From NCBI GenBank assembly GCA_942493315.1, contig OW818690.1, positions 930,001-994,000 on the forward strand: 64,000 bases of DNA, written 5' to 3'. The stretch is from UBA5429 sp942493315. GTDB taxonomy: Bacteria > Bacteroidota > Bacteroidia > Bacteroidales > WCHB1-69. The notes under the pieces were generated by a model, which saw only the letters and a program-made list of their open reading frames with translations, was not told the origin of the DNA and searched no databases. This document shows, piece after piece, positions 1 to 8,908 of the stretch. Position 1 is the stretch's first letter. Each line of letters opens with the position of its first letter. The position numbers and the translations under genes were made by a program.

Positions 1-172
1 TAAAAGTATCATGAATCATCCTGTTAATATTCTGGAAACCATTTGTTTACAAATACTAAAATTGATTCAAGATAAATACCCGTCTGTCATTCATGCAGAA
101 GTCACCGTTTATAAATTAAACCCTTCAATTGGAGGAAAAGTGAATTCCGTAAGTGTTACATCACGGTTTTAA
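1..172 (+). CDS. folB: Dihydroneopterin aldolase, C-terminal part
   Basis: The window opens inside this gene; 56 residues and the stop are visible. They read NLE-type helix, then AEVTVYKLNP, a GGKV turn and a final VTSRF strand, which is the end of the FolB fold (aldolase converting 7,8-dihydroneopterin to 6-hydroxymethyl-dihydropterin in folate synthesis). The KLNPSIGG stretch matches the family's K-x-N-P-P-I-G-G signature with one Pro replaced by Ser. The active-site N-terminal half is outside the window. Its stop overlaps by 4 bp the stop of the convergent regulator gene, so the two transcripts meet tail to tail. Assignment is by motif only. Confidence 0.75.
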   Translation, partial: KSIMNHPVNILETICLQILKLIQDKYPSVIHAEVTVYKLNPSIGGKVNSVSVTSRF

Positions 173-939
173 TCAATTTGCTTTAACTTTAATGATTGTT
201 TAAGTTTATTAATGTAAAGTCTTGATACCTTGAATTTTTGTGATCCAACGGTTACGCTGTTGTGATAAATTTGTTCTACCTTTTTATAGTTTACTGCAGT
301 AGTGTTGTTGATTCTAGCAATTTGATCACCAGGTAAAATTTCTAATAATCTCTTGAGTGACCCCTGATGGAATAATTTTCTACCACTTTCTGTAACTACG
401 ATTATAAACTCTTTTATATTGGATATATACAAAATCTCTTCTATGGGAACTTTTACCCGGGTCATTTTGTATTTCAAATAAACATATTCAGATTGGACAC
501 TTTTTGTTAAATATTTTTTAACATATTCATTTTTTGGTGAGGATACGATCAAGTTGGTGTTAAACCTTTCTACGATATCTTTTGTCATTTTGAAAATTTT
601 GTAAATTTTACTTGCCAAAAGATCTTTGGTAATGGGACCGGAAATTACATCAAAAAAACCTTTATCCATCAATCTCTGTGCATAAGAATCATCAGAAGCA
701 ATGGCAATCGGAAATAAAGGTTTGTTGATCATATCAAAAATTTGTAATTTTTGATCAACCTGATCATTAATCTCCATAAAAACAATATCAGGCATTTTAG
801 CACCTATTCGTTCTAAAAAGGAATATTTATCGGAAACACATTCCATAATCTCTATTCCTTTGAAACTGTTAACCGTTTCAATAACAATTCTTTCTAAATC
901 GTTATTCTCAATGAAAAAAAATGTAGTAATAACTTTCAT
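169..939 (-). CDS. LytTR-domain response regulator with degenerate receiver
   Basis: The protein has 256 residues from the chosen ATG. An in-frame TTG at 969 is rejected because a -7 box (967-974, TATTTTTG on the minus strand) overlaps it. Residues 1-120 have the layout of a CheY-like receiver, but the phosphorylation position reads FMEIND with Glu56 instead of Asp, and the usual N-terminal acidic pair is missing. Residues 150-245 form a LytTR DNA-binding domain (VPIEEILYISN, then FHQGSLKRLLE and ARINNTTAVN). It is probably a cytoplasmic transcription regulator that works without normal phosphorylation. No partner sensor kinase is adjacent; the neighbours are folB (convergent) and mnmG. Confidence 0.75.
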   Translation of the reverse strand: MKVITTFFFIENNDLERIVIETVNSFKGIEIMECVSDKYSFLERIGAKMPDIVFMEINDQVDQKLQIFDMINKPLFPIAIASDDSYAQRLMDKGFFDVISGPITKDLLASKIYKIFKMTKDIVERFNTNLIVSSPKNEYVKKYLTKSVQSEYVYLKYKMTRVKVPIEEILYISNIKEFIIVVTESGRKLFHQGSLKRLLEILPGDQIARINNTTAVNYKKVEQIYHNSVTVGSQKFKVSRLYINKLKQSLKLKQID

Positions 940-966
940 AATCTTTATCTTTAGTGTGATTTTGGA

Positions 967-974
967 CAAAAATA
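967..974 (-). promoter_or_regulatory. -7 box of the LytTR gene
   Basis: TATTTTTG on the minus strand fits the Bacteroidota TAnnTTTG box and lies 27 bp before the ATG at 939. No good TTTG -33 box is visible 19-20 nt further upstream. Confidence 0.5.
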
Positions 975-1523
975 AGAAAAAAACAATTCCAAAATTAATT
1001 TTTAAAAAAATTTTATTTAATTTATATCTATCAGAATTACTGCATTTTAAACTTGAATAAATGTTAAATATTTAGGATTTAAATATAAATTATGTTAATT
1101 TTTTTAACATTTTTGTAAATAAATGTATCATTTTTAGCGTTTTTTTGACATAATTTACAAAAGAGAAATCATGTTTATACTTATAAAAACATAATCTAAA
1201 GATGTGGAAAGCAAAAAAACACGTTTTTCACAGACTCTGCAGATGAGCACAGATTGGTAATAAGCTATTATGATAATGAGAAAATTTTTTACTTATATTG
1301 GAATAGAATTTCAGTACTACGTCGCAATGATCATCTCATAACAACAAAAAAGCATCTCCCCCATTTATCCCCTTTACACACCTTAAAAACTACCAAAAAT
1401 TTTAAAAACCTTAAAAATTTCAATTTTAAGAGGTTTTTACAATCTATGGAATCTTGATATTAAAAAAAAAAAATTGTGTCTTAAATCGTATTTTCGTATC
1501 TATTTATATATTAGACACTTACA
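975..1523. other. AT-rich intergenic stretch, no gene seen
   Basis: About 550 bp between the LytTR promoter and the end of mnmG. It is very AT-rich. A short phrase near 1230 (cacagactctgcagatgagc) belongs to the word-like repeats that recur in other gaps of this window. The only longer reading frame, 1254-1457, has skewed composition and no homology signal and is not called. A symmetric hairpin at 1404-1438 is listed separately. Confidence 0.6.
1404..1438. terminator. Hairpin after mnmG, possibly bidirectional
   Basis: Imperfect inverted repeat AAAAACCTTAAAA / TTTTAAGAGGTTTTT with a T run on both strands. On the minus strand it lies about 85 bp beyond the mnmG stop and could end that transcript. 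The stem is AT-rich, so confidence is low. Confidence 0.4.
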
Positions 1524-3392
1524 TTATTTATTGATCAAAACCATTAAAATCGCAATATCGGACGGGTTTACTCCACTTATCCTGGAGGCTTGTCCCAAAT
1601 TTTGGGGTTGTACTTTTGTGAGTTTATCTCTTGCTTCCAATGATAAAGATGGGATCTCTTTATAATTTATTTGCATGGGAATTTTTATATGATCCAACAA
1701 TTGCATCTTGTTGGCTAGTTCTTCCTCTTTTTTAATATAACTTTCGTACTTAATTGAAATTTCTACATTTTCAATAATTTCGTCTTCTAAAGATTGTTCT
1801 TGAATATATTCTTTAGTTTGCTCAGACAACTCCACTAATTTTTTAAGCTCAACCTGTGGTCGTAAAAGTAATGAGGATATTTTTACTTTTTGTGTTAAAA
1901 GAGGTGTTTCTTTTTCATTTAAATAATCATTCACTTCTGGTGGCCTAACTTGTGTATTATTTAAAAACTGAATCAATTCGTTTTGTTTTGAATATTTTTG
2001 TTCCAGTTTTTCCAATCTGGTATTGTCAATTAAACCAATTCTATTTCCTATCGGAGTCAAACGAAAATCTGCATTATCTTGTCTCAATAAAATTCTGTAT
2101 TCTGCTCTTGATGTAAACATTCTATAGGGATCCTCAACGCCTTTGGTCGTCAGGTCATCAATAAGAACTCCAATATATGCTTCAGACCTACTTAATACTA
2201 AAGGTTCTTTTTCTTGCAAAGCTAAATGTGCATTGATTCCAGCCATAAGTCCTTGACACGCTGCTTCCTCATATCCGGTTGTACCATTAATTTGACCTGC
2301 TAAGTATAGATTTGCTAACTTTTTAGATTCCAATGTGTTATACAGTTCAGTAGGATCAAAATAATCGTATTCAATAGCATATCCGGGTTTTAATACTTTT
2401 GCATTTTCTAAACCTTTAATTCGTTTTAATGCTTTGATTTGAACATCTTCCGGAAGAGAGGATGAAAAACCATTTAAGTAATATTCGTTGGTTGTTCTTC
2501 CTTCCGGTTCAATAAACAACTGATGACGATCTCTTTCTGAAAATCGTTCAATTTTATCTTCAATTGATGGACAATATCTGGGTCCAACACCTTTTATTCT
2601 TCCCTGGAACATGGGAGATGCATAAAATCCTGTTCTTAAAATATCGTGAACTTCCTGATCAGTATATGTGATCCAGCAGCTTAATTGATTGAGCAGTTTT
2701 GGTGTATTTGTAAATGAAAATTTCGCAGGATGATCATCTCCCGGTTGTTCTATCAACTTAGAAAAGTCAATTGTTCTTCCATCAATCCTTACAGGTGTGC
2801 CCGTTTTAAGTTGTTTTACGGTTAAGCCTTGCTCTTTCAGTTGATCTGATATTTTGGGAGAATTTGGTTCTCCCATTCTACCTCCGGGAAAATTAATTTC
2901 TCCAATATGAATTTTTCCATTGAGAAATGTTCCATTGGTTAATACCAGTTTTTTGGCTAAAACTTCTAATCCCTGCACTGTTTTAATACCATAAACTTTT
3001 TGGTTTTCGATCAGAATTTGATCAACTATATCTTGTCTTAGATCTAAATTCTCTTGATTTTCCAGTATTTGCTTCCAAAAAAAAGAAAACGCATATTTAT
3101 CACTTTGAGCTCTGGGACTCCACATAGCTGGTCCTTTAGATCTATTCAACATTCTAAACTGAACCATTGTATTATCGGTAACGATACCGGAAAATCCTCC
3201 CAAAGCATCAATTTCTCTTACAATTTGTCCTTTAGCTATCCCTCCCATTGCAGGATTGCAAGACATTTGAGCTACTAAAGCCAGGTTCATTGTTATCAGT
3301 AATGTTTTTGAACCCATTTGTGCTGCTGCCATTGCAGCTTCACATCCTGCATGACCAGCTCCAACAACCACTATATCGTATTCAAGTTTCAT
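1524..3392 (-). CDS. mnmG: tRNA uridine-5-carboxymethylaminomethyl synthesis enzyme MnmG (GidA)
   Basis: At 622 residues this is full family length. MnmG is the FAD-dependent partner of MnmE that builds the cmnm5 group on wobble uridine 34 of several tRNAs in the cytoplasm. The N-terminus carries the dinucleotide-binding VVVGAGHAGCEAA motif. The interior shows the family blocks CNPAMGGIAKG, TGTFLNGKIHIG and GRMGEPNSP, and the end (SLEARDKLTKVQPQNLGQ) is the typical helical tail that recognises MnmE and tRNA. ybeY lies upstream on the same strand at 56 bp. A parS-like palindrome sits 2 bp upstream of the ATG. MnmG genes often lie near oriC, which fits that site. Confidence 0.97.
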   Translation of the reverse strand: MKLEYDIVVVGAGHAGCEAAMAAAQMGSKTLLITMNLALVAQMSCNPAMGGIAKGQIVREIDALGGFSGIVTDNTMVQFRMLNRSKGPAMWSPRAQSDKYAFSFFWKQILENQENLDLRQDIVDQILIENQKVYGIKTVQGLEVLAKKLVLTNGTFLNGKIHIGEINFPGGRMGEPNSPKISDQLKEQGLTVKQLKTGTPVRIDGRTIDFSKLIEQPGDDHPAKFSFTNTPKLLNQLSCWITYTDQEVHDILRTGFYASPMFQGRIKGVGPRYCPSIEDKIERFSERDRHQLFIEPEGRTTNEYYLNGFSSSLPEDVQIKALKRIKGLENAKVLKPGYAIEYDYFDPTELYNTLESKKLANLYLAGQINGTTGYEEAACQGLMAGINAHLALQEKEPLVLSRSEAYIGVLIDDLTTKGVEDPYRMFTSRAEYRILLRQDNADFRLTPIGNRIGLIDNTRLEKLEQKYSKQNELIQFLNNTQVRPPEVNDYLNEKETPLLTQKVKISSLLLRPQVELKKLVELSEQTKEYIQEQSLEDEIIENVEISIKYESYIKKEEELANKMQLLDHIKIPMQINYKEIPSLSLEARDKLTKVQPQNLGQASRISGVNPSDIAILMVLINK

Positions 3393-3394
3393 AT

Positions 3395-3410
3395 TGTTTC
3401 CCGTGAAACA
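3395..3410. promoter_or_regulatory. parS-like ParB-binding site
   Basis: TGTTTCCCGTGAAACA differs at one of 16 positions from the widely conserved parS consensus TGTTNCACGTGAAACA (known from Bacillus, Caulobacter and others). It lies immediately upstream of the mnmG start codon. A second site lies at 5185-5200. Confidence 0.6.
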
Positions 3411-3448
3411 TATATCTATGTTTCGTTCTTTCTATTAGTTACAAAAAA

Positions 3449-3868
3449 TTAGAGTACTTTATTAAACAGTTCTAAAGCGCGATCTTCCTGAATTCTCATG
3501 ATGGCTTTATCCTCTTTTTTCTTATCTTTAAATCCTGATAAATGTAAAACACCATGAGCAATAACCCGTTTTAACTCTTCCTGAAAGTTGATCTTAAACT
3601 TTTCGCTATTCTCTTTTACTCTGTCAATACTTATAAAAATATCCCCATGTAAAAGATCATTTTCAGAATAATCAAAAGTGATGATATCGGTCAAAGTATC
3701 ATGATTCAAATATTTCACATTCAAATCATGCAAATACTCATCTGTACAAAAAATATAGTTCACTTCTCCAACCTTTTTACCTAATTGCCTAGTAAAAAAT
3801 TGAATCCATTTTTTGAATAATAATTTATTTTGTAATTTGAAATTGGTTTCAAAATGGAATAAAATCAT
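3449..3868 (-). CDS. ybeY: rRNA maturation endoribonuclease YbeY
   Basis: A 139-residue single-domain metal-dependent RNase involved in 16S rRNA 3' maturation and ribosome quality control. The catalytic block is AHGVLHLSGFKD, with metal-binding His105 and His109. The third His of the usual HGxLHLxGyDH motif is replaced (Asp115). From memory the GYKD variant is common in Bacteroidota, so this is not read as inactivation. It ends 56 bp before mnmG and is 2 bp from the upstream secreted-protein gene, as part of one minus-strand series. Confidence 0.92.
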   Translation of the reverse strand: MILFHFETNFKLQNKLLFKKWIQFFTRQLGKKVGEVNYIFCTDEYLHDLNVKYLNHDTLTDIITFDYSENDLLHGDIFISIDRVKENSEKFKINFQEELKRVIAHGVLHLSGFKDKKKEDKAIMRIQEDRALELFNKVL

Positions 3869-3870
3869 CT

Positions 3871-5124
3871 TTAATTTTTAATTATTTTTGAATAGCTAAC
3901 CTTTTCTTTTTCTTCCATTTTGATTATATATATACCGGAAGTCAAGAAAGAAAGATCAATCGTTTCTTTTTTTGATTTTGTTCTCTTTTCGTAAACCTTT
4001 TTTCCGGTTATATCAAAAATGGTCGTTACAAAACTTTGTCCTGTATTTTGATGTTCTATATGAAGTATATCGTTTACCGGATTGGGATATATCAGAATTT
4101 CTGATTCAAACACCTCCACATTTACTTCTGTAACGGTTATCTCTCTAACCTTAACACTTTCTTGTCCACATTCATCCGTAGCTCTTAATGTAACAGTATA
4201 TACACCATTTGAATCATAGGAATAAGCAGGATTCTCTTCAGTTGAATAGTCACCATTACCAAAATCCCAAAGATAAGTAGTTGTATTATTTGAATTTTGA
4301 GTAAGATTCGTAAATCCTGATACATCACCATAACTAAAATCCGCTGTTAAATTCCGTTCTCCAATATACCAAACTGATAATGAATCAAAAACCACTGTTT
4401 TTGCCGCATTTTGAATGATTTGAGCCACGTTTGGGGCAATTCCGGGATTGTATGTAGTTAAAGTGGGATCTTTTCTTAAAATGGTGGTATAGAAACAACA
4501 TGCTGCGGCATAAGAACCGGCTAATGAGGGATGACTATTGTCTGAACTGTATAATTCAATCTCAGGATGGTTTGTTCTGAGATATCTCCAAACTCTTCCT
4601 ACAGGAGATACAATCGCATTGTTATCCTGCGTCATTTGCATGTATCTTTCGTATAACAAACTATCCATACCTTCATAAGTTGCTAAAGGCGGAAAGTACC
4701 CTGCATTATCAGGATCTCCGTACTTTCTTCCCCATGTCATATAAAAAACAGTCTCACCACAAGGACTATTCGCTTTAACCATCTGATTTAATTGAGCTGC
4801 ATAAGGAAAACATTCTGATTGTACTTGAGATAACGGAAATGAGGGTAATTGACTTTGTTCCTGTAATACAACATAATCCCAACCTCCTTGTTGAATCATT
4901 GTTGCAGATTGATTGGAGCAATGGTTTTGAAACGTTGATCCACCTGGTGTATTTGAACTTATTGTAATGTGATCGCCGGTTGATAATGCAAGATTGTTAA
5001 ATAGACTGGGTAGATCGTTTACCGCTGTATAACTATTTCCAATAAACAAAACTTTTAAATCTTGCGCATGTAATCCAATAATGAATAGTGATAAAATTAA
5101 ACTAAAAAAAATCTTTTTTATCAT
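3871..5124 (-). CDS. Secreted SGNH-type (DUF4886-like) protein with PKD and T9SS sorting domains
   Basis: A 417-residue exported protein. Residues 1-20 are a signal peptide. Residues 22-255 look like a DUF4886/SGNH hydrolase, with block I FIGNSY (Ser31) and block V DNSHPS (Asp195, His198) giving a plausible Ser-Asp-His triad. Residues 262-335 form a PKD domain (YLWDFGNGDYST). Residues 343-417 are a T9SS type A sorting domain beginning IYPNPV and ending IIKN. The product should be exported through Sec and T9SS and attached to or released from the cell surface, perhaps as an esterase on polysaccharide; the substrate is unknown. Its start overlaps the preceding small gene by 4 bp. Confidence 0.85.
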   Translation of the reverse strand: MIKKIFFSLILSLFIIGLHAQDLKVLFIGNSYTAVNDLPSLFNNLALSTGDHITISSNTPGGSTFQNHCSNQSATMIQQGGWDYVVLQEQSQLPSFPLSQVQSECFPYAAQLNQMVKANSPCGETVFYMTWGRKYGDPDNAGYFPPLATYEGMDSLLYERYMQMTQDNNAIVSPVGRVWRYLRTNHPEIELYSSDNSHPSLAGSYAAACCFYTTILRKDPTLTTYNPGIAPNVAQIIQNAAKTVVFDSLSVWYIGERNLTADFSYGDVSGFTNLTQNSNNTTTYLWDFGNGDYSTEENPAYSYDSNGVYTVTLRATDECGQESVKVREITVTEVNVEVFESEILIYPNPVNDILHIEHQNTGQSFVTTIFDITGKKVYEKRTKSKKETIDLSFLTSGIYIIKMEEKEKVSYSKIIKN

Positions 5125-5555
5125 TTGGTTGATTTATGGTATGATATTTCTTTATTTGTTTGAATAGTATGATTTTGGGTTTCCTGTTTCACGTGGAACG
5201 CAAAGGAAATTCCTTTCTTGTCTTGAGTATAGGAAACTTCATCTATTAACATTAAAACTATTTTAATAGATGAAAACTCCTTACCTTCTTCAAATAGCGT
5301 TGGTAACGACAGCAACGTTCCTAACACTTCAAAATGAGCAAAAAAAGTGTCGTTTTCTAAAATGTATCCTGCTGATACGAATACATGTTCCCCTTTTGTG
5401 GTTTTTAAAATGATATTCAGAAACTCGTGAGTTGCTGTACTTATCGTTCCAAAATAATTTTCTAAAGAGTACTGTTGGGTGATCTCTTCAATTAATGTTA
5501 AGTTAGCTTGAAAAGCATCACTTAGGGGCATTTCTGGTAATTCAAAATAATACAT
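5121..5555 (-). CDS. Small cytoplasmic protein of unknown function
   Basis: A 144-residue protein without signal peptide or membrane segment. The segment around residues 35-60 (NYFGTISTATHEFLNIILK) faintly recalls the N-box helix of GHKL/RsbW-type ATP-binding proteins, but no clear G1 or G2 glycine box follows, so I do not assign it. It sits 2 bp after DUF4175 and overlaps the secreted SGNH gene by 4 bp, so it is almost certainly co-transcribed. A parS-like sequence lies inside it at 5185-5200. Confidence 0.7.
   Translation of the reverse strand: MYYFELPEMPLSDAFQANLTLIEEITQQYSLENYFGTISTATHEFLNIILKTTKGEHVFVSAGYILENDTFFAHFEVLGTLLSLPTLFEEGKEFSSIKIVLMLIDEVSYTQDKKGISFAFHVKQETQNHTIQTNKEISYHKSTK
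5185..5200. promoter_or_regulatory. parS-like ParB-binding site inside a gene
   Basis: On the minus strand it reads CGTTCCACGTGAAACA, 15 of 16 positions of TGTTNCACGTGAAACA. It lies within the 144-residue gene, 1.8 kb from the first site. parS sites within coding regions are normal. Confidence 0.6.
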
Positions 5556-5557
5556 AT

Positions 5558-8500
5558 CTATTCTATATTATGAAAATATTGATTGGCTTTTTCTTTGTAG
5601 TAGTATTGTAGTGATGGAGGTATCGTTTTTAACATTTCTGTTTGATTTTGTTTTTCTTTTTCAAAATTCCACTCTTTCGGTGGATTCGGATTCGTTTTTT
5701 GTTGCGCTTCCGTCGATTCTCTCTTCTCCTCCTTTTCTCTTTTCATTTCAGCTCTTTCACTTTCCAGTAAGCGCGTTTCAATGTTTTTTTGTCTGTTTAT
5801 AGTTTGTTGATTAATGATACGATTTACTAATTCCTTTTCCGTAGATTCCATCTCACGTATAGTTTGCTCAACTCCTTTGTCCCCTACCCCATTTTCTCTT
5901 TTATACTCTTCGTTATACTCCTGCATCATTCTTCTGATCGCTTCCTGTTGCGCTGCCATTTTTGCAAATTGTTCACTGATATTGTTCGGTTTGCCTGTTT
6001 GACCTTGTTGGTTTGGGTTTTCCATGGATCTTTTTAAAGCCTCCATTTGTCGATTTAACTGTTGCTGCATTTCCCTTGCAGACTTTGGTTTGCTCTTATT
6101 TCCACCGGGCTTACTACAAGAAGAATTTCCCCCTTTTTTATTGCACTTTCCATTACTCTCCTTCTGCTTTTGTTTCATCTCTTTCATCGATTCTGCTAGC
6201 ATTAATGTGAGATTATTGATGGAAGTTAATGTGAATTGCTGACCACTCGATGCTTGTTGCATAAACCGATCATTCAATTGTTGTTGGGATGTACTGATGT
6301 ACTCTTTAATTTTCTGAAGTTCTTTCTGAATAAATGGCTGAACAGATGTTTGCCTTTTCGCTAGTGCTGATAAAGAATCTTCAATCATTTTAATGTAATC
6401 GTTTATCTCTTTTTGATTTCTGACAATATCGGATACTTGTGGTGATTTTGGTGATGTACTTTGCGTCTTTTTCAAAACATTCTCTTGCATAAACGATACT
6501 TTCATCAAATTATCCATGATTTGTCTAAGGGATTCAATATCTTCAGCAATATCTTCATTTTCCTGCTGATTTTTCTCTTGTTCCATCTCATCTGCCATTT
6601 GATTCATCTTTTCTGCGGCAGATTGCTGACTCTCTTTGGCTTTTGATCTGTTATTCTTGTTTAATTGTTGCTTAGAATTATTCAAATCATTGGAAATATT
6701 TTGCTGTTGTGATTTCCTATCCTCCATCTTAATTGGATCTTCCATCCCTTTATTCATCTGTTGAAGCTGATTCATCTCTTTTTGTAAAGCATCAAACTTC
6801 TGATTGATCTCATCTTGTTTTTTTGCTAACTCCTCTTTGGAAATTGCTTTTTGCTCCACTTGTTGAGATAATTGTTTCTGTTCTTCTGAAAGTGATCTTG
6901 TTTGATCTATAACGTCCTGATATTTCTTTTCAAATTCTAATAATTTATATAATTCCAGCTGCTGATCCAATTGTTTATTGATCTCTTCTGCATTCATTTT
7001 AAACTTATCCATCGCCTGCTGAACCGATTCTTTGTTCATCTGATTCATTAAATCCTGCATTTTTTTCAACAACTCTTTTACTTCATCGGAAAGAATGTCA
7101 TCAAATCTTTTTAATAATTCCTGCTGTTTCTTTAAAATCTCATCTTTTACTTCTTTATACCGTTCCTCTTTGATGTTATTGTTTTGCTGTTTCTCTTTAA
7201 TATCTTGGATCTGTTGTTTGATATCATTGTATTGATTGATCAAAGATTCAAGTTTTTTCTTATCTTGCCATGAAATATCTTTATTTTGAATCATTTGCTG
7301 TTGAAACTTGGTGATGTTTTTCACTAATTCTTCAGATTCTTTAACCAATTTTTCGATCTCACTTTTGGTCTCTTTGCTTGTTTCTGATATCTCTTGTTGT
7401 ATCTCTTCTGCCGTTTTAAGAGCAAATTTTGTAACACCGGTTTTAGTGGCCTTTGGTCCATTTACACCATCATTATCCTTAATCTCAAAATAATATTCAA
7501 TCTGATCTCCGGGATTCAATAACAATAATGGTGCATCAAAATAAAAATAAAAGTCTAGAATGTTTTGTTGCTTGTTTAAGGGAATCTGAATCTCTTTGTT
7601 TTGCTCTAACAGATTACCCTCTTTGTTTCTTTTTGTATAGACAAATTTTAATTGTGAAAAACCATAATCATCTTTGATTGTTCCTTTAAAATAAACACGA
7701 TCTGCAAATAAAGAATCTTGCTGATTCTCAGTATAAATTTCCGGAAAAAGATCTTTTATGACCGTAATGTGATGTGTTAAACTATCTTTACTGGTATAAA
7801 AACGATTAGAATTAATAAAAGTAAGTGTAGCATTGTTTTGAATCACTTTTGTAAAACTAAACTTGTCTTTTTCAGAAGAAAATTGTTGAACAACCTGATC
7901 TTGAACTATATAGAGCTTTTCTGTGTTTTTAGAATATACGGTCCAGGTAACCTTAGTGCCTTCCGGAATTGTAATATCTCCGTTATTCTCAACCTGTTCG
8001 TTGTTCTTATTTAAGTAAGAAGGATATTTTAAATCTAAAGTATAACTTATCGTTATTGGTTTTGGTAAAACTCTAATTTGCTGAACTTTAGAGGTTACTT
8101 CATCCGTTAGCATTTGAAAATCAATAGAACTTTGCAGATTTGAAAAAGTGTAATTAAAAGTTGTGTTGTTCACTTTTACACATCTAAAAGTTTTGTCGTT
8201 GTACTTAATATAGAGTTCCTTAGGTGTTTCTTCTCCGGAAACTTTAATACTCAAAACATAATCTTCGTTTTGAAAAGTTGTAAGCTCTTTATTTTGAATA
8301 ACAAACTGATAAGGTGCAGGTTTATCAAAATGCGTATTGTATTGTACAATTCTTTTTGTAGATTCTGTAATGATTTCACTTTTTATGGAAAAAATGGCAA
8401 TTAAAAGAAAGACCGGAATAATAGCCCATTTCGCATATTTACCTGTTTTTTTAAATGGGATAGCCTTTACAAACGGGAAAGGTTTTATCTCTTCAATTTT

Positions 8501-8908
8501 GGTATCAATGGCAGATAAAAGAAGATCATAGCTTTTATATTTCCCTTTATCTTTTAAATCCTGGAGTTGAAATATGTTAAGAAGTTTATCATCAATTTGT
8601 GGAAAATAGGTACCGATTAATTTTGCAATTGTTTCTCTGTTTATTTGAGCACCTAAACCTATCAATTTTGTAAGAGGATAAACCAAATAGAATCCTGTGG
8701 TTATTAAAAGTAAAATGAGATAAGAATAAAACAGAATAACTCTTCCTGTTGAATTTAAATAAGAAAAATATTCAAGTGTTGTATAAAGAATAAAAACAAT
8801 AAAAGTTATTAAAATAAAAAAAACGACCCCTTTGTAAAGTTTGTTTAAATAAAACTTTTTAACAAATTCGTGTATTTTATGTTTAATAAATTCTTGATTA
8901 TTAGTCAT
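5558..8908 (-). CDS. DUF4175-family membrane protein with long Gln/Lys-rich coiled coil
   Basis: A 1116-residue protein matching the large DUF4175 proteins commonly found beside ybeY and mnmG in Bacteroidota. Two membrane helices lie at about 20-45 and 52-76, and a third at about 160-176. A periplasmic beta-rich region follows to about 500. From about 510 to 1060 the sequence is dominated by Gln, Glu, Lys and Met with heptad-like spacing, so it is a very long coiled coil. A short Cys-containing Gly/Ser/Lys patch (KCNKKGGNSSCSKPGG) interrupts it near 935. The function is unknown; an envelope structural role is an inference. Its start overlaps the upstream LUD gene by 8 bp. Confidence 0.85.
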   Translation of the reverse strand: MTNNQEFIKHKIHEFVKKFYLNKLYKGVVFFILITFIVFILYTTLEYFSYLNSTGRVILFYSYLILLLITTGFYLVYPLTKLIGLGAQINRETIAKLIGTYFPQIDDKLLNIFQLQDLKDKGKYKSYDLLLSAIDTKIEEIKPFPFVKAIPFKKTGKYAKWAIIPVFLLIAIFSIKSEIITESTKRIVQYNTHFDKPAPYQFVIQNKELTTFQNEDYVLSIKVSGEETPKELYIKYNDKTFRCVKVNNTTFNYTFSNLQSSIDFQMLTDEVTSKVQQIRVLPKPITISYTLDLKYPSYLNKNNEQVENNGDITIPEGTKVTWTVYSKNTEKLYIVQDQVVQQFSSEKDKFSFTKVIQNNATLTFINSNRFYTSKDSLTHHITVIKDLFPEIYTENQQDSLFADRVYFKGTIKDDYGFSQLKFVYTKRNKEGNLLEQNKEIQIPLNKQQNILDFYFYFDAPLLLLNPGDQIEYYFEIKDNDGVNGPKATKTGVTKFALKTAEEIQQEISETSKETKSEIEKLVKESEELVKNITKFQQQMIQNKDISWQDKKKLESLINQYNDIKQQIQDIKEKQQNNNIKEERYKEVKDEILKKQQELLKRFDDILSDEVKELLKKMQDLMNQMNKESVQQAMDKFKMNAEEINKQLDQQLELYKLLEFEKKYQDVIDQTRSLSEEQKQLSQQVEQKAISKEELAKKQDEINQKFDALQKEMNQLQQMNKGMEDPIKMEDRKSQQQNISNDLNNSKQQLNKNNRSKAKESQQSAAEKMNQMADEMEQEKNQQENEDIAEDIESLRQIMDNLMKVSFMQENVLKKTQSTSPKSPQVSDIVRNQKEINDYIKMIEDSLSALAKRQTSVQPFIQKELQKIKEYISTSQQQLNDRFMQQASSGQQFTLTSINNLTLMLAESMKEMKQKQKESNGKCNKKGGNSSCSKPGGNKSKPKSAREMQQQLNRQMEALKRSMENPNQQGQTGKPNNISEQFAKMAAQQEAIRRMMQEYNEEYKRENGVGDKGVEQTIREMESTEKELVNRIINQQTINRQKNIETRLLESERAEMKREKEEKRESTEAQQKTNPNPPKEWNFEKEKQNQTEMLKTIPPSLQYYYKEKANQYFHNIE

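Noticed and set aside
1254..1457. 67-residue reading frame in the 975-1523 gap
   Set aside because: Composition is skewed (Lys/Leu/Thr/His/Asn), it ends within the hairpin and low-complexity stretch, has no promoter and resembles no protein.
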